Positions 26,980 through 38,400 of a DNA stretch of 64,000 bases are shown here, piece by piece. The DNA is from Gavia stellata. Its lineage: Eukaryota > Chordata > Aves > Gaviiformes > Gaviidae. The translations under genes and the position numbers were made by a program. Every line of letters begins with the position of its first letter. Position 1 is the first letter of the stretch. Under the pieces are notes generated by a model. It saw only the letters and a list, made by a program, of their open reading frames with translations, had not been told where the DNA came from and ran no database searches. The stretch is from the NCBI RefSeq assembly GCF_030936135.1, contig NC_082596.1, positions 310,001-374,000 of the forward strand, in the 5' to 3' direction.

Positions 26980-28610
26980 GGGGGCACCCTGCACGGGGGC
27001 ACAGGGTGCCTACGGCACGGGGGGCACCCCACGTGGGGGACACAGGGTGCACGGGGCACAAGCAGTACAGGGGGGCACGCGGCACAGGCTGCGTGCAGCA
27101 CCGGGGGCACGTGGTGCATGCGGCACGGGGCACACCCCATATGGGGGGCATACGGCATGGGGGGCATGGGGCACAGGTGGCATCGGGCGCACCTTGCATG
27201 GGGGGCGCAGGGTGCGTGCATCGCAGTGCGCGGGGCACAAGCGGTGTGGGGGGCACATGGGGGGCAGGCAGCGCATGGGGCATGGGGTGTGTGCAGCACC
27301 GGGCGCACGCGGCATGGGGGGCACAGGGTGCATGTGGCAGGGGGTGCACCCCACGTGGGGGGCACGGGGGGCACAGGGTGCATGTGGCAGGGGGTGCACC
27401 CCACGTGGGGGGGCACGGGGGGCACAGGGTGCCTATGGCACGGGGCGGCACACCGCAGGGGGTGCAGAAGGCATGGGGTGCGCCCTGCATGGGGGGCACC
27501 GGGCACAGGGTGCATGTTGCATGGGGTGCTCACTGCAGGGGCGGGTACAGGGCGCACGCAGCATGGGGTGCAGGTGAGATGGGGTGCACAGGACAGGGGG
27601 TGCAGGGGGTGCATGCAGCACGGGGTGCAGGTGAGATGGGGTGCACGCAGCACGGGGTGCAGGGGCTGCATGCAGCACGGGGCGCAGGTGAGATGGGGTG
27701 CACAGGACAAGGGGTGCAGGAGGTGCATGCAGCACGGGGTGCAGGTGACATAGGGTGCACGCAGCACAGGGTGCAGGGGATGCACGCAGCATGGGGTGCA
27801 GGTGAGATGGGGTGCACAGGACATGGGGTGCATGCAGCACAGGGCGCAGGTGAGATGGGGTGCACAGGACAGGGGTGCATGGGGTGCATGCAGCATGGGG
27901 TGCAGGTGAAATGGGGTGCACGCAGCACAGGGTGCAGGGGGTGCATGCAGCACGGGGCGCAGGTGAAATGGGGTGCACAGGACAGGGGTGCAGGGGGTGC
28001 ATGCAGCACGGGGCGCAGGTGAGATGGGGTGCACAGGACAGGGGGTGCAGGGGGTGCATGCAGCATGGGGCGCAGGTGAGATGGGGTGCACAGGACAGGG
28101 GGTGCAGGGGGTGCATGCAGCACGGGGTGCATGGGGTGCATGCAGCATGGGGTGCAGGTGAGGTGGGGTGCACGCAGCACGGGGTGCAGGGGGTGCATGC
28201 AGCATGGGGCGCAGGTGAGATGGGGTGCACAGGACAGGGGGTGCATGCAGCACGGGGAGCAGGTGAGATGGGGTGCACAGGACAGGGGGTGCATGCAGCA
28301 CAGGGCGCAGGTAAGATGGGGTGCACAGGACAGGGGTGCATGGGGTGCATGCAGCACGGGGTGCAGGTGAGATGGGGTGCACAGGACAGGGGTGCAGGGG
28401 GTGCATGCAGCACGGGGTGCAGGTGAGGTGGGGTGCATGCAGCACGGGGTGCAGGGGCTGCACGCAGCACGGGCTGCACACTGCACGGGGCAGACGCAGC
28501 AGGGGCTGCACAGGTGCATGCGGCACGGGGTGCATGCGGCACGGGCTGCACCCCGCAGGGGGCAGACGCAGCGGGGGTGCGGGGGGGACCCCGCCGGCCC
28601 CCCCCGGTTA
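26980..28610. repeat. Minisatellite with embedded 5' splice-site-like sequences
   Basis: The left part (26980-27530) is a loose ggcacggggggcacagggtg repeat. From about 27540 to 28450 the unit settles to about 55 bp (ggggtgcatgcagcacgggg followed by tgcaggtgagatggggtgca) with about 16 copies. Each ordered unit carries caggtgaga or a close variant on the + strand. It lies between GRINA and PLEC, in the predicted first intron of GRINA (antisense to it). Confidence 0.92.
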
Positions 28611-28975
28611 TTCCCGGGATCCCCCGTAAGCGGCTTTGCCCCGGCGCCCGGTAATGCCCGAGCGCGGCCTATTTACGGCAGCAGCAATCCTAATCCGTGA
28701 GCGCTGCCCCGCGGGGGGGGCCGTGGGCGGGGGGGACCCCCCCACACCGGGCCGGGGGGAGCGGGGTCCCGCTCGGGGCCCCGCTCCCCCCGGCCCGGTC
28801 GCCCCCCCCCCCCCCGCACCGGCCCCGTCGGCTGCGGAATGCGGCAGAGCGGTGCGGCGCGGGGGGGACGGCGCTCGGGGGCGGCGCCGGGGCCTCCGTG
28901 ACCCCCTCCCACCGCACCCCCCCCGCTCCGGTGCACCGGGACCCCCCCCCGCCCCGCCGGTCCCCCCACTCACCG

Positions 28976-29404
28976 GGCCGGGCCGTGCGGCAGCGCTGGC
29001 TCCGCTCCGCTGCGGGCGGGGCCTCGGGGAAGGGGCGGGGCTTAGCAGGGGCGGGGCTTCCCGCAAAGGGGCGGGGCCGCGCGGCAGGGCGGGGTCCGCT
29101 TCGCTCCGCCCTCTCCGGGGCGGGGCCTGCGGGGAGGGGCCGGGCGGCAGAGCGCCCCCGTGTGGCGGCAGCGCGGCCGCGGCCCCCGCCCGCCCCTCTG
29201 CCCCCCCCCCCCCGGGGAACGGGGCTTTCTCCGGCTCTCCCCGTGTCACGCGTGGGGCCCGTCCCGCTCACGCGTGGGGCCGGTCCCGTGTGGGTGTCCC
29301 CCACGAGGTCCCGCCCCCACACTTCCCGTTCCCGTCCCCCCCACGGCTCTTTCGGTTTCGTTTCTCGCCGGGGCGGAGCCGAGCAGCGCCCGGTGCGCCG
29401 GGGA
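28976..29404 (-). promoter_or_regulatory. GRINA: CpG-island promoter and probable first exon of GRINA
   Basis: Four GC boxes (ggggcggggc type, reading on the + strand) lie between about 29010 and 29085 in a dense CpG island. On the - strand a strong donor (cccg followed by gtgagt) is at 28975/28976, which would splice a non-coding first exon to the acceptor at about 25002. The island runs into the assembly gap and may be a bidirectional promoter shared with PLEC. Inferred from motifs, not from transcripts. Confidence 0.5.
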
Positions 29405-29604
29405 NNNNNNNNNNNNNNNNNNNNNNNNNNNNNNNNNNNNNNNNNNNNNNNNNNNNNNNNNNNNNNNNNNNNNNNNNNNNNNNNNNNNNNNNNNNNNNNN
29501 NNNNNNNNNNNNNNNNNNNNNNNNNNNNNNNNNNNNNNNNNNNNNNNNNNNNNNNNNNNNNNNNNNNNNNNNNNNNNNNNNNNNNNNNNNNNNNNNNNNN
29601 NNNN
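29405..29604. other. Assembly gap (200 N)
   Basis: Run of N between two very GC-rich flanks. The true missing length is unknown; 200 is likely to be a placeholder. Further PLEC first exons could be missing here. Confidence 0.99.
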
Positions 29605-29699
29605 TCGGCCGTTGACTCAGCCCCGCAGCCCCCGGGCAGCCGCCGCGGCCGCTCCAAGTTTCCAGCGCGAAGGCGCCGGGCCCGCTCGCTGCCAGCGCC
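29605..29699 (+). other. PLEC: Possible non-coding first exon upstream of PLEC
   Basis: Unique CpG-rich sequence that ends at a good donor (agcgcc followed by gtgagt) at 29700. TGACTCA lies at 29613 and TGAGTCA at 29701. No long open frame with a plausible start reaches the donor in the right phase. It could be a non-coding plectin first exon or a first exon of an unknown + strand transcript. Confidence 0.3.
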
Positions 29700-30492
29700 G
29701 TGAGTCACCGGGCCGGCGCGGGGGGGGCCGGGCCCTGCTGCGCCCGTGGGCTGCGCGTCCTGCGTGGGCCGGCCCCGCCACCGCATCCCCGTCCCGCTCG
29801 CCGCATCCCCCGCGCCGCGCATCCCTCTCCTCGCCCCCGGGGCTGCCCCGCTCGCCCCCTCCCACGGCCCCGGGGGCACCGTGCGCCCCACGTCCCGGGG
29901 GGCGTGGGGGGTGCCCCCCCAGCTCTGCCCCGGGGGTCGGCCGCTGCGCTGGGCTCCGGCCCCGCAGCCCCGCGGGGCTGGGTGCTGCGGCGCGGGGGGG
30001 ACCGGCCGTGGGGCTGGGTGCTGCCCCAGCCCCTGCCCGGCCCCGCGTGGGGGGGGGGGGGGGGATCCCCGTGGGGCGCGGCCGCGGAGCCCCGGCCCCT
30101 CCGGGAGCCGGCCGTCCCGCCGCTCCGGCGGATCCGGGTCCGGGTTTTCCCTCCGCTCCGGGAAGCCGCTGCGGGGAAAACCAGGCCTGGACTCGCGGGC
30201 TGGCGGGACGGGGTCGCGCCGGCGGCGGGGGGCGGCGGGGGTCTCCGCGGTGCGGAGCGGTCCCCGCAGCCCCCCCCCCCCCCAGCCCGACCCCCGGCCC
30301 GGCGGGGCGCGTTCCTCCGCCGGCGGGGCCCGTCTCCAGGCTTTAGTGCCGGTGTAATCAACCCCCCGAGGGGGCGGCCGGGTTAACCCCCCCGGCGCCG
30401 GGGGGTCCGGGGGGTCCCGGGGGGTGCCGCGTCCGCCGCGTCCCGCCCCCGCCCGTGTCATGTTCTAACTCGGGCTCGGTGACGGGCCCCGG

Positions 30493-30502
30493 TTATTTAT
30501 AT
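30493..30502 (+). promoter_or_regulatory. PLEC: TATA/MEF2-like element upstream of plectin exon 1d
   Basis: TTATTTATAT, an isolated AT-rich block in very GC-rich DNA, 142 bases before the 1d start codon. It matches nine of ten positions of the MEF2 consensus (YTAWWWWTAR) and also resembles a TATA box. Plectin 1d is known as the muscle isoform, which fits either reading. Confidence 0.45.
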
Positions 30503-30643
30503 CGGCGCCCGCTCCCTGCCCGCCCCCCCCTGCCCCCGCCGTCGCCGGCGGAGCCGCGCTGCGCCCTCGCTCCGCGCTAACTGCGCGCAAACTGCGCCCT
30601 GCCTGCGCCCCTGCCTGCGCGCTTAACTGCGCCCTGCCCGCCC

Positions 30644-30659
30644 ATGAAGGTCGTGCCGG
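30644..30659 (+). CDS. PLEC: Plectin alternative first exon 1d (muscle type)
   Basis: Coding part ATG AAG GTC GTG CCG G, then donor gtaggt at 30660. It encodes MKVVP plus the first base of the shared Asp codon, so joined to exon 2 it reads [16 protein letters not shown]. The mammalian 1d isoform starts MKIVPDERDR. In mammals 1d directs plectin to Z-disks in striated muscle. The 5' UTR is CpG-rich and preceded by the AT-rich element at 30493. Confidence 0.85.
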
Positions 30660-30950
30660 GTAGGTGAGACCCGCCGGGCCGGGGCGGGGGGGGGCCCGGG
30701 GCGGGGGGGGGCCGGCGCCGTCCGGACGGGGCGTCCCGGGATATAAAAAGCCGGGATGTGAGTGATGGGGGCGAGCGGACCGGGGGGGGGGGGGGGCCCG
30801 ATCCTGCCGGTACAGCGGGCGCGAAGGCGTCTCCCCGCCGCGGACCGGGAGGGGTTAAGGCGGAGCGGGAGCTGCCCCGGGGGGGCGGGCGCTGGGGCGT
30901 CCCTGCCCCGCCGTGCCGGGCCAGCCGTGGGCGAGCCGTGCCGTGTCCCC

Positions 30951-31056
30951 ATGGAGGACGCCGGTTCCCTCTTCCCCTCGCTGGTGGCCGTGGGACACGC
31001 AGCATCCCTCGCCCTGGTCTGGTTCTGGCGGCGGCGTGCCGAACCGGGGGGGGCAG
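30951..31056 (+). CDS. PLEC: Plectin alternative first exon 1b (mitochondrial type)
   Basis: Encodes MEDAGSLFPSLVAVGHAASL, then ALVWFWRRRAEPGGA and one extra G (phase 1), with donor gtgagt at 31057. The mammalian 1b exon begins MEPSGSLFPSLVVVGHVVTL and ends in a basic WRR segment; it targets plectin to the outer mitochondrial membrane. The hydrophobic stretch followed by WRRR, the signature of that signal anchor, is kept. Confidence 0.92.
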
Positions 31057-34000
31057 GTGAGTTGGCCCGGCCCCTCGCCCCGCCATCCCCGCCGGGGGGG
31101 GGCGTGGGGGGGGGAGGGGCCCTGCTGCCCGACGGGGCGGGAGGTGGAGGGGTGGCCCTGGGGGGCTTTGGGGGGACCCACCTGCCGTGGGGGAGCGTCC
31201 CGGGGGGAGGGATGCGGAGCATCGCGGTACCCGCGGTGACTCAGCACCGCCCCGGCGGGACCCCCCCACCCCGACACTCCTGGGAGTGGGGCCACGGCAG
31301 CGGCCCCCCCCCCGCGTCCCAGCGCCCTTCCCCATCGTTTTGGGGGATCCGGCGGCGAAATCTCCCTGCCGGGAAGCAGCAGGTGTCTTCCCCGGGCGGT
31401 GACAGTGCCACATACCTCTGGGGACAGGGATCTGGTGACAGGAGGGACGGCGAAGGGACACCGCCTCGGTGCGGATCCCGGTGCTGGCAGGGACGCCTGT
31501 CCTTGCGGGAACGGCGGGCAGGGCTGGCCGGCGTGCAGGCAGCTGCCGATGCGGGCAGGTTATTTTGTGGGTTCGCCGACACCCCCCCCTTGCCCACAGC
31601 GTTTCCTTCACCCCCTGTGCCGGCAGCTGCGATGGTGGGCACCGGCCCACCCGAAACTCGGGGCGAGCGATGGCTGCCGGGGCACCGTGCCCGGCGCAGG
31701 TGGCAGCGGAGGGGTGAGGCTGCCCGCTGCAGGGGTGTGGGCAGAGGCTGCCCGCGGTGCGGCACGCTTGTGCCGCAGAAGGGCTGGGCTGGCTGCGGCT
31801 GGGCTGGTCAGGGACTGCGGTCGGAGCGCGGCTGTGGCCAAGCGCCGGGGATCCCCACACAGCCCCCTTGGCGCTCGTCGCCAGCCCCGTGGGCAGAGCC
31901 GGGTCCCGGGGTCCCACGAGGCCCCTCGTGCGTGGAGCCGGTGTGGCCGCAGTCACGTGCGTCCCTCCTGCCAGGGGCCACGTTGCGTCCGCCGCGACGC
32001 TGGCAGCCATGGGCCAAGCCACAGTGGTCCCGGCCCCCTCCTGCTGCGGTCCTGGCCCCCCCCCGGCGCTTTCCAGGGCGTTGGCTGCGGTTTCCGTCGA
32101 TCTGTGCGCGGCACTGGGAGCTGTCACGCTGCCTGCTTCGTGATGCCAGCTCTGCGCTGCCCGCGCCGGGACGGCCCCGGTCCCCTCCGCCATGGCAGCC
32201 GAGCTCAGGAAACCACAGCCTCGCGCTCCCGCTCGCCGCGGGTGAGCTGCGCCGGTGGGAGATGCTGCAGCCGCCCCGGCGGCGAGCGGCCTGGCCTGCC
32301 TGCACCGCTGCCTGCAGCCAGCCCGGCCGCCAGATAAGGCGGGCAGGGCACCTTGACGGGGGCCCCGGGCTGCTCCCCGCCGGGGGGGGGCCCCCATCCC
32401 TGGCGCCTGCCCAGGGCTGTCCGAAGGGCACCCCCAAGGTCACACCTGCCGGGGCCCATCATCCTCGCCACGCCGTGCCGCGCCGTGCTGGCACTGTGCC
32501 GCACCGTGCCGTCACCCCCCTGAGCTGGGGGGGTCCCGGGGGGCTCCAGCAGTGCTGACCGCACTTTGCCGTGCCCGGTTCTGCGCCTCCTTGGTCCCTC
32601 CTGGGCCGGGGGGCGTTTTCCACCCGCGGTCCCCGTGCTGTGGTGGTGCGGCAGGCGGGCTGGGACGCGGTGCGGTGAGAGGGGTCTATTTCTGAGCATC
32701 GTTCCTGGAATACACGGGGCGGGGGGGGGGTGCCTCGGTGCCCGCGAGGGGCTGCCCGGCTCCGTGCCCGGCCGCTCTCGGTTGCAGTTTCGGCAGCGTT
32801 GGGGCGGGTGCTTACCCTGGGCACCGCGGCCCAGCTGGTGCTCGTGTCCGGTTTCTCCATCCCCATCCCTGGCTGGGCCTCCGGCGGTGCCAGCCGCAGC
32901 GGGGGGGGGGGCCCAGCCCCGTCCTGCAGCCGCTGCCACCCCGGCGAGAAGCCAGGGTCCCCGGGGGGGTGCTCCGGCAGAGCGCAGGGTGCTGCTGCAG
33001 GCTCGGTGCCCCCCGCTCCCCGTGCCCCAAGCAGGGACACCCGGGGGGGCAGCGTCGGGGGAGCCCCTGGCCCGTCCCCAGGCGAGGCCAGACCCCCCCA
33101 GTGCTGCCCCCCCGGGGGGTGTGGAGCAGGGGGTGGCCGGGGTGGAGCAGGGACCAGGAGCCGTGGCGGGTTTGGGGCTGCAGAGGGGTTGGGGACGGGC
33201 GGGGAGGGGAGATCAGGGGGCCGTGGCACGGCGGCCGCGGCAGAGCGCGGTGGGTTGGCATCGGCAGAGCCGGCTGGTTTTGGCGGCAGCAGTGGGCTGT
33301 TTCGGCAGCAGGATGCTGGCTGTTTGTTTGGGCCCCGCTCCGGTTTCCAAGGCTGCCAGAATCGTGGCCAGAGACGTGGCGGCGGCAGCGGTGGGCGGGG
33401 GAGGCCCCCAGAGGTTTGGGAACCCCCCCGTCCTCCCCCCATCCGCTCCACTCAGCTTTTCCACCGCGCTGGCGGTTCTGGCTGTGCCAGGCCGGGGGGG
33501 TCGGACACTGCGGCCGGCTGCAGCCAGGCTGGTGACTCACCGGCCTCGCGGGAAATGGTGGAGCTGCCGCTTCGGGCTGGGGCCGGCAGCAACCGGGCTC
33601 CCCGGCACAGCCCCCGGCCGGCGTGGGGAAGCTCTTCCCGGCGCTGCCCCACAGCCTCCATGATTCTGCCTGCGTTTGAGGGGCTCCCTCGGGCTGGGCT
33701 GCCCGGCGGCTGGGGGCCAGCCACGGCAAACGTGGCGGGGTCGTGGCAAGCGTGGCGGGAGTGGCACGCACATCCCGAAGGAAACGTGTCCCGGTTCCAG
33801 GCAGCGTTTCCTGCTCGCCGGGCGCTAATCGCCCCGTCCCGGCCCTCCCCGCTCCCCCCCGGTTCCTTATCTCTGCGGCACAGATGGGACGCGTTGTGGG
33901 GCAGAGCCGTGAGATGGCACCGTGCCGTGCCGTGCCGCGCCATGCTCAGCCCCCATGCCCAGGCGCTTGTGGCCGGCCTGGCGTGTCCCATCAGGGTTGC

Positions 34001-35295
34001 GCCATGGCTGGGTTTTGACGCAAGACCCCCCCACACCCCGGGGGGGGCGCAGGCTGACGGGGCTGTGCTGAGCTCCAGTACCCCCCCGGCACCCAGGGTG
34101 CTGCCAGGGGCTGCGGCACAGCCAAAACCACTCGGGCTTCTCCCCGTCTGGGGGTCCCGTGCCATGCCCATGCCCGTGCCCAGTGGTCCAAGCACCCCCG
34201 CCCCGGCTGCTCCTGCGTGGCCTGGCTGGCCGCCGCGCTCTGCCCACGGCCGCTCTGGGGCAGAGGGGTCCCAGCGGAGCGCCCCGGGGTGGGCTCCATC
34301 CCTGGCTGGGAGCGGGGCCGGGAGCGGGGCCGGGAGCAGGAAGAGCTGGGCCTGGCAGAGGCCGTGGGCTGTCTGAGTCACCGGCCGCGGCACTGCTCCC
34401 CTCCAGACGCGGCCGAACGCCGAGCAGAGCGGTGGGAGCCGGAGCCAGGGCCTTGCCGGGACGGCGTGATGCTCTTCGAGCTCTGCTGCTGCTGCTGCTG
34501 CTGCTGCGGGCGAGGAGGCAGGTGTCCGGCACGCGCCGGGGTGCCGGTGTGGGGTGCCCCTATGGTGGCATCCCTGGGACCACCGTCCCGGTGGGAGACT
34601 CCTTCCCGGCACAGCTCTGCTCGCCGGCACTTCTTGCCCTGCGCGTGCCGGGGGGCCGCAGCCGGGTGCCCGGAGCGGCACTGGGGCCGGGGGGGCTGTC
34701 GGACGTGGCGTGGGGTGCGAGCTGCCGCGTGGGTGCTGGCGCAGGGAGTCCCGGCCGCTCCCTGGGGGGGTCAGTGCGTGGGCACCCGCCAGAAAACACA
34801 CCGAGGGCTCCCCTCTGCGTGGGGACCCCGCGGGTGCCCCCCACCGTGGCTGCCCCGCTCCCCGGTGCGGCCTCGCTGGGTCTGCGGCACCCGTGGGACA
34901 CCGTGCGGGGGGGCGGGCGGCGGGGGGAGATGCCGGGGAGGGATGGGCGCTGGAGACGTTGGGGTGCCCCGAGGCTGCGGGGGGGCTGCGGGGGGCTCGG
35001 GGCGTTGTGGGGGGCTGCCCTGGGCCCGCAGGAGCGGGGTGCTGGGGGGGGGTGCCCCCGCCTCGCCCGGGCGGGGGGTGCGGGGGGTGCGGGGGGCGAG
35101 GCGCTGGGTGCTGGGGGGCGCGGAGCGGCGGGGGCGCTGGGGGAGAGGGGGTGCGGCCCGCGGGGGGTGCGGGGGGTGCGGGGGGTGCGGGGCAGGCGGG
35201 TGCCGCCCGGGGGCGGGGCGGGGCGGCGGCGCGGGGCGGGACCGACTCGGGCCCCGTCCGTCCGCGTCGCGCGTCCCGTCGGGTGCGGAGCGAGC
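31057..35295 (+). other. PLEC: PLEC 5' intron/intergenic region between exons 1b and 1c
   Basis: Single-copy GC-rich sequence. It holds AP-1 motifs at 31237, 33533 and 34374 and a cysteine-codon repeat at 34482-34505 (eight tgc triplets). I found no match to mammalian first exons 1, 1e, 1f or 1g here. No other gene is recognised. Confidence 0.5.
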
Positions 35296-35413
35296 ATGGC
35301 GGGCAGCCCCGCCGCCCCCCGCCCCGGCGGGGGCCCCCCCGGCGGGGACTGGCTGAGCGGCGGCTCCGGGCCCGAGAGGCGGCGGTACCTGAGCGCCCGG
35401 CTCTGCTGCGCCG
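35296..35413 (+). CDS. PLEC: Plectin alternative first exon 1c
   Basis: Encodes 39 residues starting [17 protein letters not shown], with the conserved tail DWLSGGSGPERRRYLSARLC then CAG, and ends in phase 1 at donor gtgcgt (35414). Mammalian 1c shares the pattern W-L-x-G-G-x-x-x-P-x-R-R-x-Y-L-x-x-x-L-C-C before the Asp of exon 2. In mammals 1c is the microtubule-associated isoform of keratinocytes and neurons. The exon sits in a strong CpG island with G-runs on both sides. The N-terminal third is poorly conserved, so the exact start codon is the less certain part. Confidence 0.82.
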
Positions 35414-38400
35414 GTGCGTGGGGGGGGCACCGGCACCGGCACCGGCACCGGGGCGGGAGGGACGGGAGGGACGGGGCGGGACGGGACGGGACGGGGCGGG
35501 AGCGCGGCGGGGCCGGGGGGGGGGGAGCGGTGGGGCGGGGCGGGGGGAGCCCCGCGGGGACTCGCTGCGGGGGGGACGGGGACCCCGGGGGCGGGCGGGA
35601 GCCCCGGGAGGGGCGGGGCGGGGCGGGGCGGGGCCCCCAGAGCCCCGCCCCCGGGAGCCGCGCCCGGCGGGGGGCGGGGCCGTGCGGGGGGGAGGGGGGG
35701 CCGCGCGTGTGCCCGCGTGGGCACGTGCCCGCGTGAGTGTGCGGGTGCGCGCGTGCGGGTGTGCCCCCCCCCCCCCCCGCGCGTGGGTGCGCACCCCACG
35801 CGCGCGCCTCTCCCTGCGCGGGGCGGGGGGGGGGCGCGTCCCCGTGCGCGCGCACTTGCGCCCACGCGTGTGTGTGTGTGTGTGTGTGCGCGTGTACCTG
35901 CGCCCGCGCACCCCACGCGTGTGCCTGCCCGCGCGTCTGCCCCTGTCCGTGGGTCCGTGTCTGCGTGCGCGGGGAGTGCCGGCCCGTGGGTACGGGCGCG
36001 CGCGTGGGGGGTGCGCGTGTCCGTCTGCGTGCACGCGTGGCCGCCCGGGCCCCCCCCCCCCCCCCCGCACCGAGGGGGGTCCTGCGCTGCGCCTCGCCGT
36101 GCACGTGGGCCCACCCCGATCCCTGCGGCCGCCCCGTCCGCCGTCGGTGGCCCACGGGGGTGCCCGTGGCCGGGCCGGCCGATGTGAGGCCGCCCCACGG
36201 GTGTCACCGCAGGGTGACGCCGGCAGTGTCACCGAGACCCCGGTGCCGGGCGCCCGTGGCCCTCAGCGCCATGCCGGCATCGCCCAGCGCGGCCGTGGCT
36301 TCCCCGGCGAGCGGGAGGCTCCTGGTGGCACCGGCTCGGGGTCCCCCCGGCCCCGAGGTGCAGCCCTGGGTTCCCCTGAGCCGGCGGCGGGAAGGACCCA
36401 CGGCATTCCGCGGCGCTTTCATTGCCTCCGCGCGCCCGACCTCGTCGTCCCGGTCGGGGCGCGTCGCGTGGGTTCAGCGGGGCGCGGAGCTGCTTCCCGC
36501 CAGCTGCCTGTGCCAAACGTGCGTGTGGCAGCGGGTGCAGGGCCCCGGGGCTGGCAGGGGCTTCCCGCCCTCGGCCGCGCTGGTAATCCCCCCGCGGCAT
36601 TGGGTGCTGGCACCCATCTTGTGGCAGCACCCGTTTCCTGCCCACAGGCAGCTGGTGCAGGCAGGGGAGCTGCCCAGTCATGGTGCACGGGGGGGGGACG
36701 TGGCTCTGGTGCAGGGGCAGGGGGGCTCTGGGTGCAGCAGGGACGGGGGGGCCTGCGGTGCCTGGGTGCGGTGGGGAGAAAGGCAATGGGTCTGGGGGGC
36801 ATGGGTGCCGAGGGGAGGGCATGCATGGGTGCAGGGGCACTGGGTGCAGAGGGGAAGAAGTCAGCTCGGTCGGAGCGCGTGTGCGGGTGCTTGGCGGGGT
36901 CCCTGGGTGCTCCCGCGGAGCCCCTCGCTGTCCCGTCGCCCGCAGAGGGTGGCGGTGCCGGCATGCTCTGGGGGCCGGAGGTTTGGGGGGGCAGCCTGGG
37001 GTCGTGTCGCTGGGACGGGCGGTGAGGGCAGCCGGCCCTGGTGGGTGCCGCAGCCCCTGCCTGCTCCCGGCTGGCGGGGAGATGCCGTGGGAGGGAGCTG
37101 GGCCGGCCCGGCTGGGTGCCGGCACCCACGGGGCCTCGGAGCCGAAGGCTGAGGCAGCTCCTGCCCGTCCGGCCCGGCCGGGCTGGCAGCTGCGACGGGA
37201 GCCCTGCCTGTCCCAGGGGCTGCGCCGGGCCTTCCGCCGCCTCAGATCTTCAAAGCGCCCACGCCGCCGCCTGCCGCGTCGCCTGCCGCGTCCCCTCCTG
37301 CGCTGCCCGTGGCCAGCCCGCGGGCCCCAGGTACCTCCTGCCTGCGGCGGCGTGGAGAGGAGCCCGCGTCCCTGTGCTGAGCGCGGTGGCTGTCCCTGGG
37401 GACCCCGGCCAGGGTCCAGCAACCAGGGTGGCTCGGCTGTGCCAGGAGCTGCGGCAGCCCCGGGGACACGGGTGGGGCTGGTGCGAGCCGCGAGGCTGCG
37501 GGGCTGTCGCTGGTTTGGGGACGCGGGTGCCAGGGCTGTGGGCTGGGGCGTGCGGCGGCAGTGGGGTAGGGGCGACACCGGCAGCCGCTGCGTGAGCGAG
37601 CGCGGGCGGGGGGTCCACCCCGGTGTCTCATCCTGGGAAGCGCTGGCTGTGCCGGGGCGTGCCGGAGCCGGCAGTGCCTCCTGCCTCTTGTCCGGTCCTC
37701 GCCGGCAGCCTGCGTTGCGCAGGTCTTGCTGCTCTGCCTCCGTGCAGTGCCCGGGCTGTCGGTGTCACGCTGGAGGGGGCCACGATGGGGACGGTGCCGG
37801 CGGCTGTCGTGGCCCACAGCGTTCATTGCCACAGCCGGGAGACCTTGGCCGCGCTGTCCGGATCTTTCCGGAGCCGGCATGTCGGTCTGCGCTGGCATAA
37901 GCGGAGCGTCTCACCTGGTAGTGTGTGAGTGTGGTGCCAGCCCCGGCCCCGCCGTGCCAGCGCCCGGGCACAGGTGGAAGAGCACGAGGGAGTGCGAGGC
38001 GCTGCCGGCTCGGCACGGTGCCACCGTACGTCGCTGCCCCGGGAGTGCCGTCGCCCCTTGTGCCAGTGGCCACGTGCTGGCCGCAGCGTGGTGAGCTGTA
38101 GCTCCGGTATGTCCCTGCCCTCTGACGTGTGCTGGCGTCAGCCGGGCTCCCACCGCCGCCGCGGCTCCATGTGCCAGATGTGCTCTGCGCCAGATGTGCT
38201 CTCGGTGGAAAATGTGCGTGTGGAGCCCGTTGCCGCCCGCATTCCTCAGTGGCCGCCCTGGCCCTGCCCCAGCAGGCAGCGGGCCGGCAGAGCGGCGTTG
38301 CCTGTGCCGGGCTGCCTCCTCCCCGGCAGCGGGCAGCCCCTGCTGCAGCCCGGCCCCTGCCAGGCCTGCCCGTCCGCAACCCCCGCGCTGCCGCCCGGAT

